Assembly: GCA_022749755.1 (NCBI GenBank)
Contig: CM040453.1
Span: forward strand, 6,594,102 to 6,658,101
DNA from: Azadirachta indica
Lineage: Eukaryota; Streptophyta; Magnoliopsida; Sapindales; Meliaceae
DNA: 64,000 bases
Direction of reading: 5' to 3'
Part shown: positions 11,934-24,090 of the stretch, piece by piece
Layout: every line of letters begins with the position of its first letter
Numbering within the stretch: position 1 is the stretch's first letter
Program-made: the position numbers and the translations under genes
Notes under the pieces: generated by a model
Database searches by the model: none
What the model saw: the letters and a program-made list of their open reading frames with translations, nothing else
What the model was told of the DNA's origin: nothing

Positions 11934-14579
11934 GTAGGCATAGCTGACTGTTTAACGATAGTTACTGTGTATGGCAGCTCATGGGAACAAACACCAAATG
12001 GCAGCAAAGTATATGTTGACAGAAGGATGAAAGGGTTTCCTGAGATCAAGAGATAACATATGATCAATTTATACAGATGTTATATAAGATATTTAATATT
12101 AATCTTAATGAATTTATCATGATCACAAAGACCATATATTCGGTGTGTACACAATCAAAAGCGGGCTATATGGCAGCAGATATTACAACTGAATTAGATT
12201 TTCGAGCATTTATGACTGCCAACAGTTCTTATATGGTCAACAAGAGAAGTTATTGTTCACTATATATTACCTTGGATTATGCAGATAGTGCAGAATAAAT
12301 AAGGGCACACATACCTAACGATGGTACACCTGGTGGAATTTCTATAGTGCCATTTCAGTTTATGTCTTCTAGTGAAAGCAATCAAGTAAATGATACACTT
12401 CCTACAATGAAAACACAGTTTCAATACACCAGTCGGTTTGAGCACATAAGACAAGGGTTTGTAGATCATTATTCTCAACATGGTCAAGACTCATCGATGC
12501 CTCCAATTCCTCCATACCTATCTTATCGCTTGTTAGATGAAATAACCACTATAAATGAAGGTGATTCTACTCTTTGCAACAACGATGTGCATCGAAGTAA
12601 CTATCATGAAAATTATTTTTATGATATTTAGCTAGACATTGGTGGCAACGACATTCTTCCACAGTGTAAAAATAGAAGAAATGTCGCTGACGAACAAACA
12701 GAGCCAAATGAAGGTGGATGTAATAATCCCCCTCAGAAGAGTTGCTCAACAGCAACGCCATCATCAGGAAATCAATTTATTCGATGATTGCCTCTAATTC
12801 CACCAACGATAATTACACCAAATGATGCATTCTCAGGTATTGGTTTGGATGATGTATGCGTTAGACAGATATTTAATATAAAGCAAGCACTTCAAGATAA
12901 GTTGAGATTGCTTGCGTTGAAAAACCACTTTCAATTCAAGGTTCACAAATCAAGCACGGATCGATTTGAGGTCAAGTGTATTGTTTAGGGCTGTCAATGG
13001 CGAATTCGAGCCACCAAAAACAACCGCAATACATATTTTTGAGTTACTCGTATAACTCGATCCATACTTGTCAAAATGAAGAGTTGCAAGACGGTCATCG
13101 CCAAGCAAGCATATGCTTGATTGGAGAACTAATCAAGAATAAGTTCAAAGATTATAAATGACATTACACTCCCCGGAACATCTGTGATGATGTATAGACT
13201 AATTATAGGATTCGGTTATTATACATGAAGTCATGGCAGAGTAAAGAATAGGCATCGAAGCTTGTGGTTGGGGATCCTGCAGAGTCATTCAAGGGACTTC
13301 CACTATATTGTCACATGTTGAATAAAAAAATCCAGGGACAGTGACAGCAATTGAAAAAGATGCCGATGATCACTTTTTATATTTCTTTATGGCATTGGGA
13401 CAATGTATTCAGGGATTTCGCACCATAATTCGACATGTTATTGTCATTGATAGAACATTCTTGAAGGGCACATACCGTGGGATGTTATTTGTGGTCGCTT
13501 CATTGGATGAAAATGACAAAATTTATCTTATTACGTTTGGTGCTTTTGATTCTGAAAACGACCCGTCGTGGGAGTGGTTTTTCCTTTAATTAAGACAAGC
13601 TATTGGGTTGATTGAGAATTTGGTTTTTATATCTGATCGACACAATAGCATTGAGAAAGAGATTAATACAGTATTCCCAGATGCAACCCATGGTTTTTAT
13701 TTTTATCATATTTTTGGGAATATGAAAGTTAAGTATAAAATGCACGCTTAGAAGACAGAGACCTTTATGGCGGCTTACTTCCTCGCTTCAAAGGATTACC
13801 GATTGAGTGAGTGTAAAAAATATATGCAGAACCTGAGTTTAATGCATCCAGCAACAGCAGAATATTTAGAAAACGAAGTTAGATTCCATAGATAGACAAG
13901 AGCACATTTTCCTTCTCGACGGTATGACTTATTGACCACCAATATTGCTGAAAGTATGAATTCATTATTGAGACACGCACGCTCGCTTCCTATTATACCA
14001 TTAACTAAGCACATTAGGTCCAATATACAAATATGGTTTTATAAGCGTAGGGAGGAGGCTGCTGTCAGAGAAGCATTCTTGACCCCAACGGCGCAAGCAG
14101 TTGTTGATGAACAATTAGAGTTGTCACGAACCATGACTGTGGATCCTGTGTCACACTATGAATTTGAAGTTAGACATCGGGGAAATATTAAAGTAGTACA
14201 TTTAGAAGACAAGACTTGCAATTGTAGACAATTTGATCTATCACAACTACCATGCACTCATGCTCTTACGACATGTAGACACGTTCGTTTATCACACAAT
14301 TAGTTTTGTGCGCACTACTACACCACAAACGCATGGATGAATGCATATGCAGAGTCTATTCACCCCGTTGGAAATGATATGCATTAGGTAATTCCACCTG
14401 AGGTGCGAGAAAATAATGTCAAGTCGCCAAAGCAACGTCCTGCTCTTGGTCGACCAAAAGAACAACGAATTATTTCTGTTAGAGAGGAAGTGGTTCGTTG
14501 TATATGTTCTCGTTGTCAACAACGTGGGCACAATCGTGCTATGTGTAGAAATCCGATTCCCTTTCACCAGAGTCAGTGA
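11934..14579 (+). pseudogene. Decayed MURA-type (MULE) transposase
   Basis: Conserved MULE transposase segments follow one another with frame changes and stops between them. An N-terminal region around 11934-12297 includes TYDQFIQMLYKI. A mid part holds VVGDPAESFKGLPLYC near 13265. The DDE core from 13341 has HVIVIDRTFLKGTYRG (first Asp), VFISDRHNSIEKEI (second Asp) and TTNIAESMNSLL (Glu). A SWIM zinc finger CNCRQFDLSQLPCTHAL lies near 14216-14270. A C-terminal zinc knuckle CSRCQQRGHNRAMC is followed by TGA at 14577-14579. The catalytic acids are all still visible. At least six stops or frame changes interrupt the frame, for example after PEIKR near 12053, TAA near 13588 and stops near 13748 and 13893. 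It is therefore called a pseudogene. Its order and domains are those of an autonomous MULE. Confidence 0.85.
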
Positions 14580-14789
14580 AATTTATGTGAAGACAAAAAA
14601 TAACGTGTATGAACATATGTAAACTTACTAGTTTTATATTATTTAAGTTGTTTGTTGTAATAGCAAATATATAGTACGCCTATTGAAAAACTATTTACTG
14701 TTTTTTTTATTGGAATTGTATGTTTTTAAATGTAGTCGAACTTTGAAATATACAAATTTTTATGGTTTTAGGTTATTACTTATTTGTGT

Positions 14790-15990
14790 AAATTGGATAT
14801 GAATGAAATTCTATTAGTTTTCTCTCCCTTCAATGTTCGTAATCTTTTATCTTGGAGTGTATTTGGGAAAAAATGAAAGTACAGTTTCGAGCATATTACA
14901 TCCACGTTGTTTGCTCGAAACCGTGCTTTTGATTTTGCCCAAATCTTTGTCTTTCATGTTCAAAGTTTTAGGATTATAAATTGCATAAAAACACTAGTTA
15001 GAGCATTATATAATAGATGATTAAAATGACTTTTTAATGATAAATTTGTATTGAATGTCAAATGCATGAAAATATATTAGTTTTCCATGCAACTTACTTT
15101 TCTTTCGTCTTGGGACTTAATTCGGGAAAAAACGAAAGTATAGTTTTGAGTATGCAGTGTGCAATGAACGTGCTTGAAATTGTACTTTCGAGCATCTTTA
15201 AGACAACATGCTTGAAAGTACAATTTCGATCACGTAGCATCTATGTTGTGTGCTCGGAACCACACTTTCGATTTTTCCCAAATCTTTGTCTTTTATGTAA
15301 AAAGTTTTAGGGTTATAAATCGCATAAAAAATTTATTAAAAGATTATATAATAGATGATTAAAATGACTTTTTAATGATAAATTATTACTGAATGTCAAA
15401 TGCATGAAAATCTATCAGTTTTCCATATAACTTACTTTTTTTTCGTCTTGGGACTCTATTTGGGAAAAAACAAAAATACAGTTTCGAGCATGCAGTGTGC
15501 AATGAACGTACTCGAAACTGTACTTTCAAGTATCTTTAAAACAACATGCTTGAAAGTACAATTTCGAGCATGTTGCATCCATATTGTGTGCTCGAAACCA
15601 CACTTTCGATTTTTCCCAAATCTTTATCTTTTATGTTAAAAGTTTTAGAGTTATAAATTGCATAGAAACTTAGTTAGAAGATTATATAATAGATGATTAA
15701 AATGACTTTTTAATGATAAATTTGTACTGAATGTCAAATGCATGAAAATCTATTAGTTTTCCATGCAACTTACTTTTTTCTGGTCTTGGGACTCCATTCG
15801 GGAAAAAACGAAAGTACAGTTTCGAGCATGTAGTGTGCAATGAATGTGCTCCAAACTGTATTTTTGAGTATCTTTAAAACAACATGCTCGAAAGTGCAGT
15901 TTCGAGCACGTTGCATGTATGGTGTGTGCTCGAAACCCTACTTTTAATTTTTTCCGAATCTTTGTCTTTCAAGTTTAAGGTTTGGGTTAC
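14790..15990 (+). repeat. Array A: 338-bp tandem repeat with hairpin-forming core
   Basis: Three near-complete copies have equivalent ATGCATGAAAAT points at 15062, 15400 and 15738, a period of 338 bp. A shorter, internally deleted copy precedes them from about 14790. Each unit contains several TTTCGAGCA or TGCTCGAAA words in both orientations. One example is ACAGTTTCGAGCA at 15478 facing TACTCGAAACTGT ending at 15521. Open frames of about 80 codons within the units are repeat artefacts, not genes. Confidence 0.85.
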
Positions 15991-16079
15991 AAATTGCAGG
16001 TTTAATGAAATTATCAATCTCCACTAAAGTTAGTTTTAACTCAATTAAATCATCAAGTTATTCACATTGTTTTTGAGTT

Positions 16080-16255
16080 GGTGAAATTTATCAATTTATT
16101 TTAACCTTTATTTTAAGTTAATGAAATCATCAATTTATTTATGTTCAGTTTGTTTTTATGTTAATCAAATTATCAATTTATTCTCATGTTATTTTTACGT
16201 TAATAAAATTATCAATTTATTTTCGGTTTTTTAAGTTATTGAAATTATCAAAGAG
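16080..16255 (+). repeat. Short degenerate tandem repeat of about 40 bp
   Basis: The word AAATTATCAATTTATT or close variants recurs near 16085, 16126, 16168 and 16206, with a shorter form near 16241. GTTAAT- or GTTATT-like text lies between. The block is AT-rich and sits between array A and the 3' end of the Ulp1-like relic. Confidence 0.6.
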
Positions 16256-16361
16256 TTTATACGTTTTCTATAATCGATAATTATAGGTGAACAACCAATA
16301 TTAGGGCTCAGTAACAAGGCTATATAGATAATATGTACAAATAAGTAAAAATCTATAATAA

Positions 16362-19300
16362 CTAGTCAGACCACCGTTCAATGGCAATCCTTTTTCTAAA
16401 AAATGGTCTGTCAATAGGTCTAAAATCAAATGGCTTACCTATGCCTAAATAATATATGTACATGCATGTAAAAATACCACAATATCCAAAATTTAAGTCC
16501 TGGTGTAACACCCTATTCACTGGTCGGACATAGGTAAATGTCTTATCTAAATCAGGAATTTCAGTACGCCTAACATAAAACCCAACCAATCGCATCAAAC
16601 AAGGCAAAAGCTCGCACAAGGGCTCTATCGTGGTTGCTAACTCTCAGTTTGAGTGTGTAAATGGAGCTGAGTCGAACACTCGGATCTGCCGAGTCTCAAA
16701 GTAGACTGCGCAAGCTACCCAATGGTCGCGGCATATGCAAATGAGAATGTAAACCTTGTTGACGATCCACCATAGCCTGTGCACTGTGATCTGCTTGCCA
16801 AGGACATGCGACTCCAGGTTGGTGTCTGGAAAAAAAACTTCCCTTGGCTAGATCCTTTTTCAAATATTTGTCCCAAGCATACTACAATGATGTCTGTAAC
16901 AAATTCAAATGGTATTAGCATGTAATATAGCAATTAGACAATATATTGAATATATATATTAGCAAATAATTGATAAATTCATAACTCAACTTACGTAGAG
17001 GTGAGTGAACGCTACTGTCCAATGCTAGGACACGAGTGAAGCACATGCCCTTTGCCGATGAGCCAACAAAAGCATATACTCGTCTATATGTTACAAATTT
17101 TGAAATGCCATTAAGTCAGACTTTTTTTTTTAGGAAATCAATTATATAAGTGCGTTAATTAATAATATAAATAGGTATTTACCGTGTCCTCAAGCCAATG
17201 ACCAGTGTCCGCCACAATGCTAAGCCAATCAAGAGTCACCTTAATGGTCTGCGACTCAATAGATGCATCTTTGGTGGCCATCCACTGCAAGAAGCGTCCA
17301 AGCAAGTCATCAGGAACGGCCTGCATAGGACTAATACGATATTCGGGGCCATATTGTGGCCGTTCTCTAGTCGTCAGCTTCCCTTGCTTCTTGATTATAT
17401 AGGGCATGTACAGGGTCCATTACAACCGATTGTTCTTGTATACGCGCCCGAATCGACTGGTGTTATTTAATAGTGGCTGAGGAATAATATGCACACTAGT
17501 CTCCCCATTATCTGTAACCTGAAACCATGTTGGTTAAGAAGTTAGTACAAGATAAATTTAATATTTTGCAAAAAAAAAAACAGATAGAGTTCCCCCTACA
17601 TTTCAAGGATGCCAAAAAAAACCTGCATGAAAAAGTATATATGCAACATATCATATATAAACTAGGGCCTCAACACTCTCTCAACAAACCAACAACATCC
17701 CATAACAAAGTTATGAATATAAATAAATAGTTAGGGGCCTTGGGCACCCTCTCAATAAAAACAAACAACAATCCTAAATATATTTAGTTTGGGGCCTCAG
17801 GCACCCTTTCAACAACATAGTAAGTTTTAATAAATATCATGAACGAAGTTCATGTACATAAAAAGTAAGCCAAAAAAACCACTCGAAGTCAATTAATAAT
17901 AGTTAGTGATAAAATTAATTATGTACATGCATATACCTGGAATTCAGATGCATTGCCACATTCGGTTTGATGTTGCATATCACCAACCTCTCTTACGAGG
18001 ATTGTCAAAATCTCTTCCTGACAACGCAACAACTCCTCCAGTCGTTGCAATATCTCTTTATGGCAGTGCCACATTTCTTCCTACCTGCGAGTAAAGGCCT
18101 CAAAGTCAGCACGGAGTGCATGAATCTTCTTCAATTGGTCTGAATCACGATAAAGTGATGGTGGGATATCAAAATTGTCGGGGAACTCGGGCTGTGTATG
18201 CTCGCAGCACTCTTATGTTGTGGATGTAAGTCACTGGGTTGTAACGGCTCGACTGTGTAACGACGTAGTCGCTATCAGAAATCAAAACTTGAGCTTATAT
18301 CATATTCAATATGGCTACATTACGTTTTGCAAGTTAAATGTTAATAAACTACCTTGTTATCCATTCTTAAGCTTGATGGAGTAAACGGTTGTGTTATCGT
18401 ACTGATCAACACCTTGGAAAAAAAATTTTTGTTCAAAAGGGAAATGGGTTCTCAGTGTAAACGTAAACAATTTAGACTCAACGAAATGGAATAAACATAT
18501 GTATAAGGAATTTAGGTGAATGAAGAACAATATACCTTCTTTGGACTTAGTGACCTTGATGAATTAGAATCCTCGCTGTGCATTACCTCGTCATGGCTAA
18601 CTAGTTCAGGAAAAAGATTACCACTGTACTCACCCTGAAAGGCCAACTTAGTGCCCAAATGCTGAACATAAGGTCGGCCCTTTTCACCTTGGCTGGGCAC
18701 CAACGTTCGCAATACAATAGGAGGTTACCGAACATTTTAAAAAAAAAAAGTTATTAAGCGTATTAAACAATATTGGACATTATTTTTAAATCAAGAAATG
18801 AGAATAAATGAGAAGAACCACACCTTACTATCGTTGAATATGTAGGGGGTAAGGTTAGTATCCCACACATTTTTCCTCTTCACTACCCACCTCAATATAC
18901 GAGGCAGACGAGAGTTAGTGCATATCCCTATTTCCCTTCCAGCAGTAGAAATAGCCTCGTAAATCCAAATCTACACATTGTTACAAACATTAGTTATAAA
19001 TGTGAATAAAGTAATGTAATCAATAGTGAAGGCCACTTATTACCTGAAATGCAAATGAAAATCCAATAAGGTTATACTTATTCTTATGCTTCTTCCCCTT
19101 CTTTTTCTTCAACATAGCATTCCTCTTATATGTTGCCAACTGCTTACACATCACTCTACTTAGACATAACGGTTGAAATGTTCTAAATCATCTACCATTT
19201 GCAGTAACCACATATCCGCATGATACCGCTGGCCCCTCTCAAGTAACAAATGCTCTAGTATAATGTACAACGACAGCTTCACTGCATCCATGTCATCAAT

Positions 19301-19741
19301 CTCCGCTAACTCGAATGAATTGTATATCTCATCTATCTTCCATAGTGGTATACTAGTCTGGCCTTTAAAATATAAATCCCTTAACTTCATCGCCCTTGTC
19401 ATATTAGGCGGATAGGGCCCAAAACTTAACCTCGTAATCAGTCTAAACTCAACATGTGAGAAGCAAATGGTACGCCCTCTTATAAGAAACCACATCTCGT
19501 CATCTACTTCCTTCGTAACCACCTTATGCAACAACATGTTATGCACAAAATTTCCAGAAAACTGGATATCTTTTAAGTCCAGCAGGTGATTCAAACATGT
19601 CCATCGGAAGATATGACATTGTGCCTCAGTAAGCTTTTGTCGTACTTTTTTTAACACTCGCATGTGTGACAATGAACTGGCTATAACTGGAAAATGGTCA
19701 GATGGCTTAATCTTTAATTCAGTGGTAATGATCTTCTCCAT
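16362..19741 (-). pseudogene. DUF1985 + Ulp1-like C48 cysteine protease gene, degenerate
   Basis: This is the ULP-like cargo gene found in some plant MULEs, distantly related to SUMO proteases. It begins at ATG 19741 with a 193-codon block that has DUF1985 features (IIRGRT-like FLIRGRTICFSHVEFRLIT, then LRDLYFKG and LSLYIILEHLLLERG). The block continues after a frame break as KYNLIGFSFAFQ near 19040 and VWIYEAISTAGREI near 18970. The protease part lies between 17400 and 16362. It shows GHWLEDT, HIDEYMLLLAHR after an intron-like gap, ICRDHWVACAVYF with the catalytic His, RQIRVFDSAPF with the Asp, and FGYCGIFTCMYIYYLG with the Cys. A stop falls between the Asp and Cys segments near 16645. The middle (17500-18800) is poorly conserved and its exons were not resolved. 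The gene is convergent with the transposase. Its function in transposition is unknown. Confidence 0.8.
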
Positions 19742-19859
19742 GTTTACCTATTCCAAACATATCAAGAAACGTTAGTGATCTATCATATACATAGATAAAA
19801 GAACATAAATAGATTAAATAAGAAAGAAACATACATTTTACAACAATTGAAACTATGTT

Positions 19860-21340
19860 TTCGAACACATTAAATTTTCATTAACATGTTTTCCAAAAAC
19901 TAATAAATGAAACATGCTCGAAACTGATTTTATATGTATAATCTGAAAAAATCAAAACAATAGTTTCGAGCATGTTCAAGTTCATTAAGCTGCTTGAAAC
20001 TAATATATATGCACGCTTGAAACTGATAGAAATTAATGTATACACTATGAAAAAATATCTTTAACCTTTGATTTTGAGCATGTTCGATTCCATTAATGTG
20101 CAACAAACTATGAAATGTAGCATGCTCGAAACTAATATTATATGTAATAAATGAAAAATCGAAACTATACTTTTCACCATGTTCATTTTCATTAACATGC
20201 TTCAAACTAATATATGTATTGGCAAAACACTAATCAAATTTGTATGTAAACTTCGAAAAAATTGAAACTATGGTTTAGATCATGTTTAATTCGTTAAGTG
20301 TTGAAAACTAGTATATATGCATGCTCGAAACTAATAGAAATATAAAGTTAGACATTAGAAAAATTGAAACTATACTTTCGAGCATGTTTAATTCCATTAA
20401 CGTGCCCAAAACTATGAAATGAAGCATGCTTGAAACTGACATTATATGTAATGAATGAAAAATTGAGACCATACTTTTCATGATGTTAATTTTCATTAAT
20501 ATGCATCAAACTAATATATGTGCTAGCAAAACACTAATCAAATTTGTATGTAAACTTCGAAAAAATCAAAATTATGGTTTAGATCGTGTTCAATTTCATT
20601 AAGTGCTGAAAACTAGTATATGTGCATGCTTTAAACTAATAGAAATTTATGTGTAGACACTGGAAAAATTGAAACTTTGGTTTCGAGCATGTTCAATTTC
20701 ATTAACGTGCCTCAAACTAATATATGTATTGGCAAAAAACTAATCAAATTTGTATGTAAACTTTGATTTTGAACATGTTCAATTTCATTAACGTGCCCGA
20801 AACTATTAAATAAATGAAGCATACTCGACACTGATATTGTAGTACACTCAGGAAAATTGAAAATTATGGTTTCCAACATGTTCGTTTTCATTAATGTGCC
20901 TAAAACTAATATATGTGCATGCTCAAAATTAATAGAAATTTAAATGTAAACTTTGGGGGGAATTAAATCTTTGGTTTCGAGTATGTTCAATTCCATTTAA
21001 CGTAGCAAAAACTATGAAATTGAAGCATGCTCGAAACTGATATTATATATACACTTTACAAATCGAAACTATAGTTTCCAATATGTTCATTTCTATTAAC
21101 ATGCTCAAAACGTATGTAAATTTTAAAGAAATCGAAACTATAGTTTAGAGCATATTCAATTTCATTAAGTGCTTGTAACTAATATATGTGCATGGTCAAA
21201 ACTATGAAATGAAATATGTTTGAAACTGATAAAAATTTATATATACACTGGGAATATCAAAATTTTAGTTTCGACCATATTCAATTTCATTAACGTGGCC
21301 AAAAATATGAAATGAACATGTTCGAAACTGATCCAATAAT
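19860..21340 (-). repeat. Array B: repeats of about 304 bp with shorter sub-units
   Basis: Two long copies are offset by about 304 bases; a GGCAAAACACTAATCAAATT-like block occurs near 20221 and 20525, and a third, partial one near 20731. Inside them, an element of about 80-90 bases built on GAGCATGTTCAATTCCATTA, GTGCCCAAAACTATGAAATG and AGCATGCTCGAAACTGA repeats with variation to about 21340. The array lies just upstream of the Ulp1-like gene, in its promoter side. Confidence 0.8.
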
Positions 21341-22559
21341 ATTTACGTTTTAGATTTAATTATGAAAAGTAAATGAAATTTCAAATATCCTATAAAAACT
21401 AAAATTACAAGAATAGAGAGAAACATAAATTTTACGCGTGCCAATTTAATTTTAAATGAAATAAACAATTACAAACACTAATTTAATATTAAATGAAATA
21501 AACAGTGTTACATTTAATCTCATACAGTTGCACGTAATGGTAATGTATGAAATTTAGACATGAGAAGAAAAAAGGAAAAGAAGAAAGGTAATTAGGGAAA
21601 AGAAAAAGGAAAAGTACATCAAGTTCAAATAAATTAACCTAATCATAATCATCCATCACTCGCCTAAAGTGGGAACCAGTCTTGTCCTTCAGATTCCGTC
21701 AACTAAGTAAAACAAATATATTGGAGGTTTCAAACTCGAAAAAAGGCTTCTTTATGTGGTTACAGGAAGACAGAACAGATAGCCAATGAAACATGAGAAG
21801 ATATTACATATTGGTTTATAATCGATTATTAATCTGATATAGCAAAAATCAATTTATACTATGAACCCTACAATTCTATAACTAAATTGATTCAAAATGT
21901 ATTTATGGACTTAAAAATATAAGATGGTAGCACTGCAAACTCACCTTTCTATTTTTATAACCAATTCACTTCGTCATCTTCATTTTCAAAGAATATCAAA
22001 TTTCTCTTCTCTTTATCAGCTTCTTGTACCTATGATATTAAGAAGATACACAAATATTATTAAATTTACATACATACAACTTAAGTAGTTCTCACATGTA
22101 GTTTACAAATATCATTTATTGTCAACAAATCATGCTTGTGATCCAATTTGTTATTCACCACAATATTATATTTCAAGATGTGATTAGTCTAATGCCTACT
22201 TTCTCTATAACCCAACAACTTACTTGCATCAACGAAATATAATTCATAATATAATCTTTGTTGATTTAAAAGAAAATATTGCTTTATATATTGGTTTCTT
22301 TTGGAATCTACGCTACTTATGAAAGCAGAACACAAAACAAAGGGATGAGAGATCACATGATTATCACTTTTTTCAAAATCATTTTCTCATACTACTAAAT
22401 TCATTAGCCTATTTTTGTGCTTTCAATTTCAAGTTGGTTGATTTGTAAAAAATCTGCATTTAGAATTAAAGATGCAAAGGAACAAAAACTATCCATAAGT
22501 CAAGTCAAACCCAAAAAAATACATTCTTTGCCCAAAACCAAGTATTTAGGAATAGCATT

Positions 22560-23530
22560 TTGGAAAAAACGAAACTCAAGTTTCGATCACGCATTAATTT
22601 TTTTAAGTGCTCAAAACTATAACTATATTATATTCGAAACTAGTTACTAACATGACAATATCATGCTTGAAACTTATCAATGCCATTCTGGAAAAAACAA
22701 AACAAAACAACAGTTTCGATCATGCTAAAAATACAGTTTCGAGCACAATAATTCATCAAAACAAACAAATGTGTTTGAAACTATGCTTATAACATGCTCG
22801 AAACTTGTCAATAGCATTATGAAAAAACGAAACTCAGGTTTCGATCATACATTAAATTTTTTTCAAGTGCTCGAAACTGTGAATATATTATGCTTGATAG
22901 TCACTAACATGACAATATCATGCTTAAAACTTATCAATGCCATTCTGAAAAAAACGAAACACTAATTTCGATCACGTTAAAAATACAGTTTCAAGCACGA
23001 GAATTCATCAGTACAAATAAATATATGCTCGAAATTATGCCTATAACATGCTCGAAACTTGTCAATAGTATTCTGAAAAAAACGAAACTCAAGTTTCGAT
23101 TATACATTAAATTTTTCAAGTGATTGAAATTATGACTATATTGTGCTTGAAACTAGTCACTAGCATGACAATATCATGCTTGGAACTTATCAATGTCATT
23201 CTGAAAAAAAAGAAACACTTGTTTCAATCACGCTAAAAATGCAGTTTCGAGCACGGGAATTCATCAGTACAAACAAATATGTGTTTGAAACTATGCCTAT
23301 AACATGCTCGAAACTTGTCAATAGAATTCTGGAAAAAACGAAATTCAAGTTTCGATTATACATTAAATTTTTCAAGTGTTCGAAACTAGTCACTAACATG
23401 ACAATATCATGCTTGGAACTTATCAATGCTATTCTGAAAAAAATAAAACATTAGTTTCGATCACGCTAAAAAAGCAGTTTCGAGCATAGTAAAATTCATT
23501 CAATACATGCAAATATGTACTCGAAACTAT
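22560..23530 (+). repeat. Array C: tandem repeat of about 256 bp, four copies
   Basis: CATGACAATATCATGCTTG-like blocks start near 22651, 22908, 23164 and 23397, giving periods of about 257, 256 and 233. Each unit contains ACGAAACTCAAGTTTCGAT, CAGTTTCGAGCAC and ACATGCTCGAAACTTGTCAA. The small open frames seen here are by-products of the repetition. Confidence 0.85.
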
Positions 23531-23984
23531 CAAAAACTTTTATTCTCAATGCCTTCGATGACACAATCAATCCAAACAACCAAAGTTCATATAACAACAA
23601 CACAAATCTCCTATATCCAGCAACATATCTGTATTCTACCATATTTCAAACCATAAATTGTAAACAATCTACAAAAAAAGATTTATGAAATTCAACATAC
23701 CAATTCAATTGCAACAATATGCCACCACTAACCACCATTCATAACACTTCAAAGTTTCTGTCGTTAACCCACAATACAATCTTCATCAACTGCCGCCGTC
23801 TATCGTTCGTTGTCTGTATTACACCGAATGGATTTAGTTTCTAGATGATTATTGTTTATATTATTATAATATTGTTTGGTTTTAAGATGGTTACGCTTTC
23901 GTTTTGTGAAATTGAATTTGAGAATTTTTGTTGCGTTTAAAGAAAAAAATAGTGAATATTACGTTTTGTTAAAATTAGGTAGAT

Positions 23985-24090
23985 GAGGAGATTTGTCCAT
24001 AAAATTATGAGTTAAATATTTTTAAAAGAGTTTTTGAACAGCGGTTATTTTAGAAAAATAACAGTAAATAGTGGTGACTATTATAAATAT
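23985..24090 (-). repeat. Right terminal inverted repeat of the Mutator-like element
   Basis: The reverse complement of this stretch aligns with 11277-11385, including the shared CAAAAACTCTTTTAAAAATA core. An A-run of about ten bases follows immediately outside, which hides any target-site duplication. Confidence 0.85.

Larger units (their letters stand above)
11277..24090. mobile_element. Large Mutator-like element carrying transposase and Ulp1-like cargo (KI-MULE/Kaonashi type)
   Basis: Imperfect terminal inverted repeats of about 100 bases bound the element at about 11277-11385 and 23985-24090. It holds a MURA-type transposase relic on + (11934-14579) and a DUF1985 plus Ulp1/C48-type protease relic on - (19741-16362), arranged convergently. 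Repeat arrays lie between and outside them (14790-15990, 19860-21340, 22560-23530). MULEs carrying ULP-like genes are a known plant class (Kaonashi/KI-MULE). Both genes have stops and frame changes, so the copy looks non-autonomous today. The target-site duplication, expected to be 9-11 bp, cannot be fixed because both flanks are A-rich. The exact outer ends are therefore uncertain by about 10 bases. Confidence 0.85.

Noticed and set aside
15062..15639. Two similar open frames of about 80 codons (15062-15310 and 15400-15639) that look like a duplicated small gene
   Set aside because: They are the same positions of two copies of the 338-bp tandem repeat. The third copy and the non-coding character of the unit show that the frames are by-products.
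22417..23454. A run of short related open frames on +
   Set aside because: They coincide with the 256-bp repeat units of array C, contain no known domain and differ by frame changes between copies.
22560..23530. Regularly spaced repeats that could suggest a CRISPR array
   Set aside because: The units are long tandem repeats in a plant transposon with similar text throughout, with no short identical repeats separated by unique spacers.
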